DNA of 64,000 nucleotides from NCBI RefSeq assembly GCF_905171765.1, contig NC_053397.1, positions 1,378,446 to 1,442,445 on the forward strand. The letters are read 5' to 3'. Position 1 is the first letter of the stretch. Every line of letters starts with the position of its first letter. Below the pieces are notes generated by a model. That model had not been told where the DNA came from. It worked only from the letters and a program-made list of their open reading frames with translations, and did no database searches. The position numbers were made by a program, and so were the translations under genes. Positions 45,916 to 56,037 of this stretch are shown here, in pieces. The stretch is from Bufo bufo (taxonomy: Eukaryota > Chordata > Amphibia > Anura > Bufonidae).

Positions 45916-46153
45916 AATGCACAACATAACCTTTATAGGAGAACTTCATGTGACCTTCTTTAACCTTCTGAATGCTCATATCCAACTGTTCAATGTTTTG
46001 GGACTTTTTGCACAACTTGCTGTTCTCTAACAAGGAGCTTAAGGGCAAAATTCACATCAGGTGTTTGATCCATGAATTGCTCAATAAATTTCCTGGTTCA
46101 ATTAGAATTGGTATTAAACAGTCCTCCTCATCATGCTGTTCACATTCTGACAT

Positions 46154-46972
46154 CATGAGACCAAGACGACACCTAACATGATAAACAGTACCTCGCCATT
46201 GTGAGGCTTCAAGCAGGATGTCTCAGACGGAAGTGGCTCCTGAGCTTAGAGCGTCGCAGAGTGCTATCATCCGGTTGTATTAGAGATACAGAGACTGGAA
46301 GAGTAACAGGCAGAGAAGTGGACGTCCTTTGGCCACATCCCACACTGATGACCGCTTCATTGTGAACAATGTCCGGCGGAACCGTATGATGAATACCATA
46401 CAACTCCAGGCACATTTAAGGGAGGTGAGAGGCCCCAAAGTGTCACGTCAGACCATTGGAAACCATTTACATCAGCGTTGTCTGCGTGCTAGACGACCTG
46501 CAAGAGTACTTGACCACACCACTAGGCACATACATCATCGTCTTGCATGGGCCAGGGAGCATCTACGCTGGACAAGGAGAGCGCTCTGCATCACCCACTG
46601 TTGTCACCAGACAAGCCTTTGGTGGTGGCGGTGTTACGGTGTGGGCAGGTGTGTCTAGTCCGTACAGAACTGCCCTACACTGTGAATGGTCCAGTGACAG
46701 CCCAGACTACCTGAAGAACATCAGTAATCCAGTCATTGTGCCTCTGCAGGAACAACACCGGCCTAATGTCATCTTCATGGAGGACAATGCTCCAGCTCAT
46801 CGAGTTCCCATCATTAGGGAATGGCTACAGGAGACTGGAGGACCTCACATGGAGCGGCCTGCACTTTCTCCAGACCTGAATCCCATTGAAAACCTATGGG
46901 ATCAGCTGAGTCGCCGTGTAGAGGCTAGAAACTCTGTACCTCAGAGCGGTTCCAATCCCAGTAGCAAATCAA
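46154..46972 (+). pseudogene. Tc1 transposase pseudogene with internal deletion (DD34E family)
   Basis: Starts MRPRRHL then breaks. VSRQTIGNHLHQRCLRARRP near 46445 marks the second helix-turn-helix. The segment that should carry the first catalytic Asp is missing: sequence jumps from WTRRAL to a GGGGVTVWAGVS stretch near 46620. MEDNAPAHRVPI (second Asp) and [13 protein letters not shown] (Glu, 34 residues later) follow. Homology ends near 46972 without a right terminal repeat. It differs from the other families in this window. Confidence 0.9.
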
Positions 46973-47290
46973 TACAAGGCCTAAGGTATAACAGAACTGG
47001 CGTATGGCAGGATGATAGATGCGCCACAATTCCAAATGCGACATCTGCTCCAATAGTTTCCCAAAAGAAGACGGCGAGCCAGTCTCCTCCTCTCGCGTGC
47101 CAGTAGTATTATTAAATTCAACCCCCCAATTATAACAGGTATGTCAGCCTCCCCGAGGATCAAACTGTTATAGGGTAGTATTTAAACAGCAAATAACTGG
47201 TACTCATGCGTATACACCGTACAGTGGAGACAGACGAAGCGGCCGTCAGTTTCAACCCTGGACTTATGCACCACAAAAGCATAGGACCTT
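46973..47290. other. Unique spacer
   Basis: No gene or element recognised between the Tc1 remnant and the 53-bp minisatellite. Confidence 0.35.
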
Positions 47291-50224
47291 AGAGGAGGCA
47301 GAAATGGACCTGTGTACCGGTACACTGACCCCCGGGCAGGATTAGAGGAGGCAGAAACGGACCTGTGTACCGGTACACTAACCCCCGGGCAGGATTAGAG
47401 GAGGCAGAAACGGACCTGTGTACCGGTACACTGACCCCCGGGCAGGATTAGAGGAGGCAGAAACGGACCTGTGTACCGGTATACTGACCCCCGGGCAGGA
47501 TTAGAGGAGGCAGAAACGGACCTGTGTACCGGTACACTGACCCCCGGGCAGCATTAGAAGAGGCAGAAACGGACCTGTGTACCGGTACACTGACCCCCGG
47601 GCAGGATTAGAGGAGGCAGAAACGGACCTGTGTACCGGTACACTGACCCCCGGGCAGCATTAGAAGAGGCAGAAACGGACCTGTGTACCGGTACACTGAC
47701 CCCCGGGCAGGATTAGAGGAGGCAGAAACGGACCTGTGTACCGGTACACTGACCCCCGGGCAGGATTAGAGGAGGCAGAAACGGACCTGTGTACCGGTAC
47801 ACTGACCCCCGGGCAGCATTAGAAGAGGCAGAAACGGACCTGTGTACCGGTACACTGACTCCCGGGCAGGATTAGAGGAGGCAGAAACGGACCTGTGTAC
47901 CGGTACACTGACCCCCGGGCAGGATTAGAGGAGGCAGAAACGGACCTGTGTACCGGTATACTGACCCCCGGGCAGGATTAGAGGAGGCAGAAACGGACCT
48001 GTGTACCGGTACAACTGACCCCCGGGCAGGATGAGAGGAGGCAGAAACGGACCTGTGTACCGGTACACTGACCCCCGGGCAGCATTAGAAGAGGCAGAAA
48101 CGGACCTGTGTACCGGTACACTGACCCCCGGGCAGGATTAGAAGAGGCAGAAACGGACCTGTGTACCGGTACACTGACCCCCGGGCAGGATGAGAGGAGG
48201 CAGAAACGGACCTGTGTACCGGTACACTGACCCCCGGGCAGGATTAGAGGAGGCAGAAACGGACCTGTGTACCGGTACACTGACCCCCGGGCAGGATTAG
48301 AAGAGGCAGAAACGGACCTGTGTACCGGTATACTGACCCCCGGGCAGGATTAGAGGAGGCAGAAACGGACCTGTGTACCGGTACACTGACCCCCGGGCAG
48401 GATGAGAGGAGGCAGAAACGGACCTGTGTACCGGTATACTGACCCCCGGGCAGGATTAGAGGAGGCAGAAACGGACCTGTGTACCGGTACACTGACCCCC
48501 GGGCAGCATTAGAAGAGGCAGAAACGGACCTGTGTACCGGTACACTGACCCCCGGGCAGCATTAGAAGAGGCAGAAACGGACCTGTGTACCGGTACACTG
48601 ACCCCCGGGCAGGATTAGAGGAGGCAGAAACGGACCTGTGTACCGGTACACTGACCCCCGGGCAGCATTAGAAGAGGCAGAAACGGACCTGTGTACCGGT
48701 ACACTGACCCCCGGGCAGGATTAGAGGAGGCAGAAACGGACCTGTGTACCGGTACACTGACCCCCGGGCAGGATTAGAGGAGGCAGAAACGGACCTGTGT
48801 ACCGGTACACTGACCCCCGGGCAGCATTAGAAGAGGCAGAAACGGACCTGTGTACCGGTACACTGACTCCCGGGCAGGATTAGAGGAGGCAGAAACGGAC
48901 CTGTGTACCGGTACACTGACCCCCGGGCAGCATTAGAAGAGGCAGAAACGGACCTGTGTACCGGTACACTGACTCCCGGGCAGGATTAGAGGAGGCAGAA
49001 ACGGACCTGTGTACCGGTACACTGACCCCCGGGCAGGATTAGAGGAGGCAGAAACGGACCTGTGTACCGGTATACTGACCCCCGGGCAGGATTAGAGGAG
49101 GCAGAAACGGACCTGTGTACCGGTACACTGACCCCCGGGCAGGATGAGAGGAGGCAGAAACGGACCTGTGTACCGGTACACTGACCCCCGGGCAGCATTA
49201 GAAGAGGCAGAAACGGACCTGTGTACCGGTACACTGACCCCCGGGCAGGATTAGAAGAGGCAGAAACGGACCTGTGTACCGGTACACTGACCCCCGGGCA
49301 GGATGAGAGGAGGCAGAAACGGACCTGTGTACCGGTACACTGACCCCCGGGCAGGATTAGAGGAGGCAGAAACGGACCTGTGTACCGGTACACTGACCCC
49401 CGGGCAGGATTAGAAGAGGCAGAAACGGACCTGTGTACCGGTATACTGACCCCCGGGCAGGATTAGAGGAGGCAGAAACGGACCTGTGTACCGGTACACT
49501 GACCCCCGGGCAGGATGAGAGGAGGCAGAAACGGACCTGTGTACCGGTACACTGACCCCCGGGCAGGATGAGAGGAGGCAGAAACGGACCTGTGTACCGG
49601 TACACTGACCCCCGGGCAGCATTAGAAGAGGCAGAAACGGACCTGTGTACCGGTACACTGACTCCCGGGCAGGATTAGAGGAGGCAGAAACGGACCTGTG
49701 TACCGGTACACTGACTCCCGGGCAGGATTAGAGGAGGCAGAAACGGACCTGTGTACCGGTACACTGACCCCCGGGCAGGATTAGAAGAGGCAGAAACGGA
49801 CCTGTGTACCGGTACACTGACCCCCGGGCAGGATGAGAGGAGGCAGAAACGGACCTGTGTACCGGTACACTGACCCCCGGGCAGCATTAGAAGAGGCAGA
49901 AACGGACCTGTGTACCGGTACACTGACCCCCGGGCAGGATTAGAAGAGGCAGAAACGGACCTGTGTACCGGTACACTGACCCCCGGGCAGCATTAGAAGA
50001 GGCAGAAACGGACCTGTGTACCGGTACACTGACCCCCGGGCAGGATTAGAGGAGGCAGAAACGGACCTGTGTACCGGTACACTGACCCCCGGGCAGGATG
50101 AGAGGAGGCAGAAACGGACCTGTGTACCGGTACACTGACCCCCGGGCAGGATTAGAGGAGGCAGAAACGGACCTGTGTACCGGTACACTGACCCCCGGGC
50201 AGGATGAGAGGAGGCAGAAACGGT
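47291..50224. repeat. Minisatellite, 53-bp monomer
   Basis: About 55 copies of a unit containing AGAGGAGGCAGAAACGGACC, GTGTACCGGTACACTG and ACCCCCGGGCAGGATT. Each unit holds the palindromes GTACCGGTAC and CCCGGG. Variants (GCATTAGAAG, GGATGAGAG, GTATACTG) recur in ordered groups. A block near 47880-48480 is repeated about 1113 bp (21 units) to the right. Minus-strand frames are by-products. Confidence 0.95.
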
Positions 50225-50304
50225 GGCGACACCATAGGTAATAGAGCAGAGACTCACAGATACAGAGATAGATTACAAGATGGCCGACACCACAAGTAAA
50301 CGAT

Positions 50305-50448
50305 CAGGGATCAACAACCTCAGGCACTGCATCTGTGGAAAACTACAGCTCCCAGCATGCTCCATTTACTTCTATGGGAGTCCTGAGAACAACTAAGTGT
50401 GCATGCTGGGAGTTGTAGTTTCACACAGCTGGAGGTTGCTGATCCCTG
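50305..50448. mobile_element. hAT MITE, 144 bp
   Basis: Ends CAGGGATCAACAACCT and the inverse GGTTGCTGATCCCTG, with inner arms CTCCCAGCATGC / GCATGCTGGGAG. Flanking octamers do not match, so the target duplication has decayed. Confidence 0.85.
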
Positions 50449-50457
50449 GTCTATAAA

Positions 50458-50587
50458 GCCTCATTCACAGGCAGTGATTTCCTTCACTGATTGTGAACCA
50501 GCAGCAGGAGTGGAGCCTCCACAGGCATAAAGTATAAGGAAGGATCTGCTCCTGGTACTGATGGCAATCACTGACGTGTGAGTAAGG
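50458..50587. mobile_element. MITE of the GCCTCATTCACA family
   Basis: GCCTCATTCACAGGCAGTGATT at the left is mirrored by AATCACTGACGTGTGAGTAA at the right. It is the same family as the truncated copy at 14952-15063. Confidence 0.55.
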
Positions 50588-50787
50588 ACCCTGGCAGCAG
50601 TGGGTGGTTATCTTCCTTGCTGTTTCACTTTCATCGTGATCTTATAAACCTCAAATAGATCGGCCATTTCCATCAGGACCAGAGATTGATCGCTCCTCAG
50701 GGTCTACACACACACACATATCTGCTGTGCTGGGCAGAGGACTTCTAATGAACACGCAGAAGGGTCAGACATGGGGACACGGGCTCT

Positions 50788-50793
50788 TTTAAT
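50788..50793 (-). terminator. Candidate poly(A) signal ATTAAA (minus strand)
   Basis: Lies 10 bases past the TAA of the 19-residue-repeat frame and is followed on the minus strand by GTGTCCCCATGTCTG, which could act as downstream element. Confidence 0.4.
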
Positions 50794-50803
50794 CACGGGG
50801 GGG

Positions 50804-52734
50804 TTACATCTTGGAGAGATGCATTGTAAAGGTGCATTTCTTGTAGATTGTATAGAGCAGCAGCATGGCGCGTAGCAGCTGCTGACACGTGTGGACGGCT
50901 CTCATCTCATCCGATCCCTTGACTCCTGACGGCAGCTGCTGACACGTGTGGGCGGCTCTCATCTCATCCGATCCCTTGACTCCTGACGGCAGCTGCTGAC
51001 ACGTGTGGGCGGCTCTCATCTCATCCGATCCCTTGACTCCTGACGGCAGCTGCTGACACGTGTGGGCGGCTCTCATCTCATCCGATCCCTTGACTCCTGA
51101 CGGCAGCTGCTGACACGTGTGGGCGGCTATCATCTCATCCGATCCCTTGAATCCTGACGGCAGCTGCTGACACGTGTGGGCGACTTTCATCTCATCCGAT
51201 CCCTTGACTCCTGACGGCAGCTGCTGACACGTGTGGGCGACTTTCATCTCATCCGATCCCTTGAATCCTGACGGCAGCTGCTGACACGTGTGGACGGATC
51301 TCATCTCATCCGATCCCTTGAATCCTGACGGCAGCTGCTGACACGTGTGGGCGGCTCTCATCTCATCCGATCCCTTGAATCCTGACGGCAGCTGCTGACA
51401 CGTCTGGGGGACTTTCATCTCATCCGATCCCTTGAATCCTGACGGCAGCTGCTGACACGTGTGGGCGACTTTCATCTCATCCGATCCCTTGAATCCTGAC
51501 GGCAGCTGCTGACACGTGTGGGCGACTTTCATCTCATCCGATCCCTTGAATCCTGACGGCAGCTGCTGACACGTGTGGGCGACTTTCATCTCATCCGATC
51601 CCTTGACTCCTGACGGCAGCTGCTGACACGTGTGGGCGACTTTCATCTCATCCGATCCCTTAACTCCTGACGGCAGCTGCTGACACGTGTGGGCGGCTCT
51701 CATCTCATCCGATCCCTTGAATCCTGACGGCAGCTGCTGACACGTGTGGGCGACTTTCATCTCATCCGATCCCTTGACTCCTGACGGCAGCTGCTGACAC
51801 GTGTGGGCGGCTATCATCTCATCCGATCCCTTGAATCCTGACGGCAGCTGCTGACACGTGTGGGCGACTTTCATCTCATCCGATCCCTTAACTCCTGACG
51901 GCAGCTGCTGACACGTGTGGGCGGCTATCATCTCATCCGATCCCTTGAATCCTGACGGCAGCTGCTGACACGTGTGGGCGACTTTCATCTCATCCGATCC
52001 CTTGACTCCTGACGGCAGCTGCTGACACGTCTGGGGGACTTTCATCTCATCCGATCCCTTGAATCCTGACGGCAGCTGCTGACACGTGTGGGCGACTTTC
52101 ATCTCATCCGATCCCTTGACTCCTGACGGCAGCTGCTGACACGTCTGGGGGACTTTCATCTCATCCGATCCCTTGACTCCTGACGGCAGCTGCTGACACG
52201 TGTGGGCGGCTATCATCTCATCCGATCCCTTGACTCCTGACGGCAGCTGCTGACACGTGTGGGCGGCTATCATCTCATCCGATCCCTTGAATCCTGATGG
52301 CAGCTGCTGACACGTGTGGGCGGCTATCATCTCATCCGATCCCTTGAATCCTGACGGCAGCTGCTGACACGTGTGGGCGACTTTCATCTCATCCGATCCC
52401 TTAAATCCTGACAGCAGCGGCTGCCCCCTGCTGATGACTCTTGAGAAGGCAGAGTTGTCAGATACACAGAGGGAGCTGCACCACTTTGGAGGCTGAGCAG
52501 TGATAAATCGCCCAAAGACCAGATCGAGGCCCCGGATCCGCAGCGGCTGAGGTGCTATGATCCCCTTATATGCGCAGCTCTTCCCTGGCCTGAACTTGCG
52601 ACTGTTCAGACATGCAGCATGGGCTGGGAGGGGATGTCTGGTGTGGGGTCTGGGGGTTGCGCCTCTTATCCACTGCAAACTTTCATCCAATGATGTCCAT
52701 GGAGACCAGAGCTGGTACGAGGCCATCACTTCAC
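50804..52734 (-). CDS. Candidate terminal exon encoding a 19-residue tandem-repeat protein
   Basis: On the minus strand CTGTCTTTCTCCTACAG precedes 52734, a strong splice acceptor. The frame is open from the exon's first bases through an ATG at 52724-52726 to TAA at 50804-50806, about 640 codons. About 105 non-repeated residues (SYQLWSPWTSLDESLQWIRG at the start) are followed by 27 copies of a 19-residue unit, then LLRAMLLLYTIYKKC and the C-terminus HLSKM. The unit is (M)KVAHTCQQLPSGFKGSDE, variable at the KVA/IAA/RAA/KVP positions and at GF/GV. An ATTAAA lies just after the stop. No signal peptide, membrane segment or known domain is recognised. If real, upstream exons lie to the right. Against coding: the DNA is a 57-bp minisatellite, 57 is divisible by three, and most unit differences are amino-acid changing. 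Confidence 0.4.
50870..52420. repeat. Minisatellite, 57-bp monomer, in frame with the minus-strand exon
   Basis: About 27 copies of a unit containing CAGCTGCTGACACGTGTGGG, then a variable 7-8 bases, then TCATCTCATCCGATCCCTTG and A(C)TCCTGACGG. No unit shows an indel, unlike other arrays in this window, whose monomers vary in length. Confidence 0.95.
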
Positions 52735-53002
52735 CTGTAGGAGAAAGACAGCAGCTGGTAAGATGTGGACCACAGATTCCTGACTACTAACTAGATCTCT
52801 ACAGAACTCCAGGCCCGGATCACAGGGAGCGGGTGACGGCAGATCACACCAATGTGCGGTGGAATGTGTAAAGTGCTCGTGTAGATCCTGCACATAGAAG
52901 AGATGTTCTACTGAAAGCTTCAGCTCAATACTGGTCAATGATTGTATGACGCCGCTCCCAGTATAGTCATCCAGACTCGTAGAGAATTGTCAGCTTCTAG
53001 CA
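52735..53002. other. Candidate intron of the minus-strand gene
   Basis: A 70-codon minus frame crosses the acceptor and shows no domain. On the minus strand CTTCTATGTGCAG near 52886-52898 could be another acceptor, but no donor is convincing. Confidence 0.2.
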
Positions 53003-53157
53003 CAGGGATCAGCAGCCTCTGGAACTCCAGTTCTGAAACTACAACTCCCAGAAAACTCCTTTCACTTCTATGGGAGTTACAATGACAGCCAAGAAAGTGT
53101 GCATGCTGAGAGTTGTAGTTTCACAGCAGCTGGAGTGCCAGAGGTGGCTGATCCCTG
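53003..53157. mobile_element. hAT MITE, 155 bp
   Basis: Ends CAGGGATCAGCAGCCTCTGG and the inverse, with inner ACTACAACTCCCAG arms. The flanking octamers TTCTAGCA (52995-53002) and TTCCAGCA (53158-53165) differ at one base, a slightly decayed 8-bp duplication with central TA. Confidence 0.9.
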
Positions 53158-53169
53158 TTCCAGCATCAT

Positions 53170-53340
53170 GTGGTTATCAGAGCCCCGGTCCGCACCTCCC
53201 CAGACTCCTCTGACCCCCCTTTTCTCCACACTCCTCCTCTTCTCCTCCTGACCATTCTAGACTTCTCCTCCCCCTCCTCACCTCTCTAGGCTCCTGTCCC
53301 CCCCTCCGCAGGCTCCTCTGCCCATTCTTCTCTCTAGACT
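53170..53340. repeat. Polypyrimidine low-complexity tract
   Basis: Mostly C and T with repeated CTCCTC and GACTCCTC phrases. The charged minus-strand frame here is low-complexity and not credible as a protein. Confidence 0.8.
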
Positions 53341-53485
53341 CCTCCACTGTCACCAGTGGGGTACCACACTGGTCAGTATGGGAGGGGTCACCATCACTAG
53401 TGCGGTACCACACTGGTCAGTATTGGAGGGGTCACCGTCACTAATGGGGTACTACAGGGGTCAGTATTAGGCCCTATTATTTCAA
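53341..53485 (+). pseudogene. LINE RT motif fragment, triplicated
   Basis: The third copy reads VTNGVLQGSVLGPII, which matches the SGVPQGSVLGP motif B of CR1/L2/Rex-type reverse transcriptases. Two degenerate copies of the same about 44-bp segment (GTCACCA(T)CACTAGTG.GGTACC) precede it in tandem. The fragment is cut by the Tc1 insertion at 53488. Confidence 0.55.
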
Positions 53486-53487
53486 TA

Positions 53488-55056
53488 TACACTGCTCAAA
53501 AAAATAAAGGGAACACAAAAATAACACATCCTAGATCGGAGTTAATTAAATATTCTTCTGAAATCCTTTGTTCTTTACATAGTTGAATGTGCTGACAACA
53601 AAATCACACAAAAATTAAAAAACGGAAATCTAATTTTTCAACCCATGGAGGTCTGGATTTGGAGTCACACTCCAAATTAAAGTGGAAAAACACACTACAG
53701 GCTGATCCAACTTTGATGTAATGTCCTTAAAACAAGTCAAAATGAGGCTCAGTAGTGTGTGTGGCCCCCACGTGCCTGTATGACCTCCCTACAACGCCTG
53801 TGCATGCTCCTGATGAGGTGGCGGACGGTCTCCTGAGGGATCTCCTCCCAGACCTGGACTAAAGCATCTGCCAACTCCTGGACAGTCTGTGGTGCAACGT
53901 GACGTTGGTGGATAGAGCGAGACATGATGTCCCAGATGTGCTCAATTGGATTCAGGTCTGGGGAACGGGCGGGCCAGTCCATAGCATCAATGCCTTCGTC
54001 TTGCAGGAACTGCTGACACACTCCAGCCACATGAGGTCTAGCATTGTCTTGCATTAGGAGGAACCCAGGGCCAACCGCACCAGCATATGGTCTCACAAGG
54101 GGTCTGAGGATCTCATCTTGGTACCTAATGGCAGTCAGGCTACCTTTGGCGAGCACATGGAGGGCTGTGCGGCCCTCCAAAGAAATGCCACCCCACACCA
54201 TTACTGACCCAATGCCAAACCGGTCATGCTGGAGGATGTTGCAGGCAGCAGAACGTTCTCCACGGAGTCTCCAGACTCTGTCACGTCTGTCACATGTGCT
54301 CAGTGGGAACTTGCTTTTATCTGTGAAGAGCACAGGGCGGCAGTGGCGAATTTGCCAATCTTGGTGTTCTCTGGAAAATGACAAACGTCCTGCACGGTGT
54401 TGGGCTGTAAGCGCAACCCCCACCTGTGGACGTCGGGCCCTCATATCACCCTCATGGAGTCTGTTTCTGACCGTTTGAGCAGACACATGCAAATTTGTGG
54501 CCTGCTGGAGGTCATTTTGCAGGGCTCTAGCAGTGCTCCTCCTGTTCCTCCTTGCACAAAGGCGGAGGTAGCGGTCCTGCTGCTGGGTTGTTGCCCTCCT
54601 ACGGCCTCCTCCACGTCTCCTGATGTACTGGCCTGTCTCCTGGTAGCGCCTCCATGCTCTGGACACTACGCTGACAGACACAGAAAACCTTCTTGCCACA
54701 GCTCGCATTGATGTGCCATCCTGGATAAGCTGCACTACCTGAGCCACTTGTGGGGGTTGTAGACTCCGTCTCATGCTACCACTAGACTGAAAGCACCGCC
54801 AGCATTCAAAAGTGACCAAAACATCAGCCAGGAAGCATAGGAACTGAGAAGTGGTCTGTGGTCACCACCTGCAGAACCACTCCTTTATTGGGGGTGTCTT
54901 GCTAATTGCCTATAATTTCCACCTGTTGTCTGTCCCATGTGAAATTGATTGTCACTCAGTGTTGCTTCCTAAGTGGACAGTTTGATGTCACAGAAGTGTG
55001 ATTGACTTGGAGTTACATTGTGGTGTTTAAGTGTTCCCATTTTTTTGAGCAGTGTA
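53488..55056 (-). mobile_element. Tc1-like element (DD34E family), copy 2
   Basis: The left end TACACTGCTCAAAAAAATAA is flanked by TA. The right end TTTTTTGAGCAGTGTA has lost a few bases of its T/A run relative to copy 1. The two copies are very similar throughout by eye. Confidence 0.95.
53749..54819 (-). CDS. Tc1-like transposase, full-length frame (DD34E)
   Basis: 356 codons without a stop. [20 protein letters not shown] begins the first helix-turn-helix, [15 protein letters not shown] is the GRPR-type linker and [18 protein letters not shown] the second helix-turn-helix. [10 protein letters not shown] carries the first Asp, though the usual DESRF context is altered to DKSKF. MVWGGIS is typical of the family. 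MQDNARPHV holds the second Asp and [13 protein letters not shown] the Glu, 34 residues later. The frame is intact, but the altered first motif and the small deletion in one terminal repeat make activity doubtful. The start could be the ATG at 54769 (MRRSLQ), since upstream residues are less conserved. Confidence 0.9.
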   Translation of the reverse strand: MVTFECWRCFQSSGSMRRSLQPPQVAQVVQLIQDGTSMRAVARRFSVSVSVVSRAWRRYQETGQYIRRRGGGRRRATTQQQDRYLRLCARRNRRSTARALQNDLQQATNLHVSAQTVRNRLHEGDMRARRPQVGVALTAQHRAGRLSFSREHQDWQIRHCRPVLFTDKSKFPLSTCDRRDRVWRLRGERSAACNILQHDRFGIGSVMVWGGISLEGRTALHVLAKGSLTAIRYQDEILRPLVRPYAGAVGPGFLLMQDNARPHVAGVCQQFLQDEGIDAMDWPARSPDLNPIEHIWDIMSRSIHQRHVAPQTVQELADALVQVWEEIPQETVRHLIRSMHRRCREVIQARGGHTHY

Positions 55057-55300
55057 TTTATCAGGGTGGATTTTATTTAAATCAAAATGATTGAAATCAC
55101 TAGTCAGTAAGGCTTGATTTAAATCCTAGTTTTCTACATAAAGACTGATTCTTGCTGGTATAACTTATAATATGCAAGTAGATTTTTAGAATAACAACTT
55201 TTCATATTAGTTTGATCCGGTTGATTCTGCATTCATAGGTTTGTAGAAGTTAGGATTAAGGTCTTTTTCTCAACTCTGTTCATGTTATAACATTTTTGCT
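55057..55300. other. Unassigned repeat-like sequence
   Basis: GATTTAAATC motifs recur (TTTATTTAAATCAAAATGAT, TTGATTTAAATCC), resembling a common frog repeat. No coding capacity. Confidence 0.3.
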
Positions 55301-55652
55301 GTCAAAAAACTCCCTCGGCTTAATAAAACATAAACCCGACGCGTTTCCCCTATTCATAGGTTCATCGTGTGTCTATCTGGAGGAGTAGGACGTCACTAGT
55401 ACGCGAGGCACTCTTTGGGCAGACTGGTATATCTGACCTTTTGTGTTGTGCTAAGTGGGATTTATCTGTTGTTCCCCTTGGTCCTGTACTCACACCAATA
55501 TCCTCTCTATCTGGCTGTGGATCCTCCACCTGTATCACGAGTATATTTTTGATTGTGTTGTGACTGTTTACCCATGACTGGCTTTATACCCCCTGATGAA
55601 CCTATGAATAGGAAAAACGCGTCGGGGTTATGTTTTATTAAGCCGAGGGAGC
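55301..55652. mobile_element. Foldback repeat B with two hammerhead-like cores
   Basis: Inverted arms (55301-55366 minus, 55593-55652 plus) share GATGAACCTATGAATAGG, ACGCGTCGGG and TTATGTTTTATTAAGCCGAG. The 226-bp spacer contains CpG and short frames only. The arms face each other with the hammerhead-like core innermost and the AT-rich tail outermost, as in repeats A and C. Confidence 0.8.
55588..55628 (+). ncRNA. Hammerhead-ribozyme-like core, probably inactive
   Basis: ACCCC (55588-55592) could pair with GGGGT (55624-55628) as helix I. CTGATGA (55593-55599) is the conserved first core. CCTATGAATAGG forms helix II. The second core should be GAA before ACGCGT but reads AAA, a change of the catalytic G12. 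AC-GC-GT is a minimal two-pair helix III, and GTC precedes the cleavage site at 55623. Short helix III is typical of type I hammerheads from retroelements. In the inverted partner (about 55332-55368, minus) GAA is intact but CTGATGA reads ACGATGA. Confidence 0.45.
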
Positions 55653-56037
55653 TTTTTGATACCTTGGCGCCCTATTAGGGGCTTGTGTATGGTGCTATAG
55701 GTGAAACATACACCCTAGCACTTTTGGTATCATTGTATTCATCTACATGGGCTGTTGTCAATACAGGTGATATCGTGTACCTGTGCCACAGATTCTGTCT
55801 TTTTATGGGGTACCTGGATATCGGTTGTTAACAGGAGGGTGTACTAAGGGCAGTCAGTCCAGGTTCAAGGACAGGGAGTCCCCACCATCAGGGGGCGTCC
55901 CTGGGCTGAAGCTTTACATAGGGAGAGTACAGGGACAGGATAGATTTTCCGATACTCCCCAATATTGCCCTGGGCACACTCATCTGTATGACCGTATCAA
56001 CGGTTGGATACTGTTTCTGTAGTATCATCTTTTTTCT
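55653..56037. other. Unassigned sequence
   Basis: No gene. It may belong to the same element as foldback B. The adjacent 26-bp array begins near 56038. Confidence 0.3.

Larger units (their letters stand above)
42400..46972 (+). mobile_element. Tc1-like element (third family), split by a 3.4-kb insertion
   Basis: A left end TACACTACTCACAAAATATT lies at 42400, followed by GGATATTTGGC and CCCTAAAATGCGC up to about 42475. Sequence that would follow in this family (AACCTTTATAGG, TTCATGTGACC, CCTTCTGAATGC) resumes at about 45916 and leads into a transposase remnant. AAAATGCGC and AAAATGCAC at the two breakpoints could be a target duplication. The right end is truncated near 46972. Joining the two halves rests on family recall. 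Confidence 0.5.

Noticed and set aside
47291..50224. CRISPR-like regular repeat spacing
   Set aside because: Whole monomers are conserved with no unique spacers, and the context is a vertebrate genome.
47978..50257. Minus-strand frames with TGPFLPPLILPGG repeats
   Set aside because: 53 is not a multiple of three; frames cycle through all phases of the array and break at each length variant.
53177..53413. Charged 78-codon minus frame
   Set aside because: Arises from a polypyrimidine tract; Glu/Arg/Gly bias is what purine-rich antisense produces.
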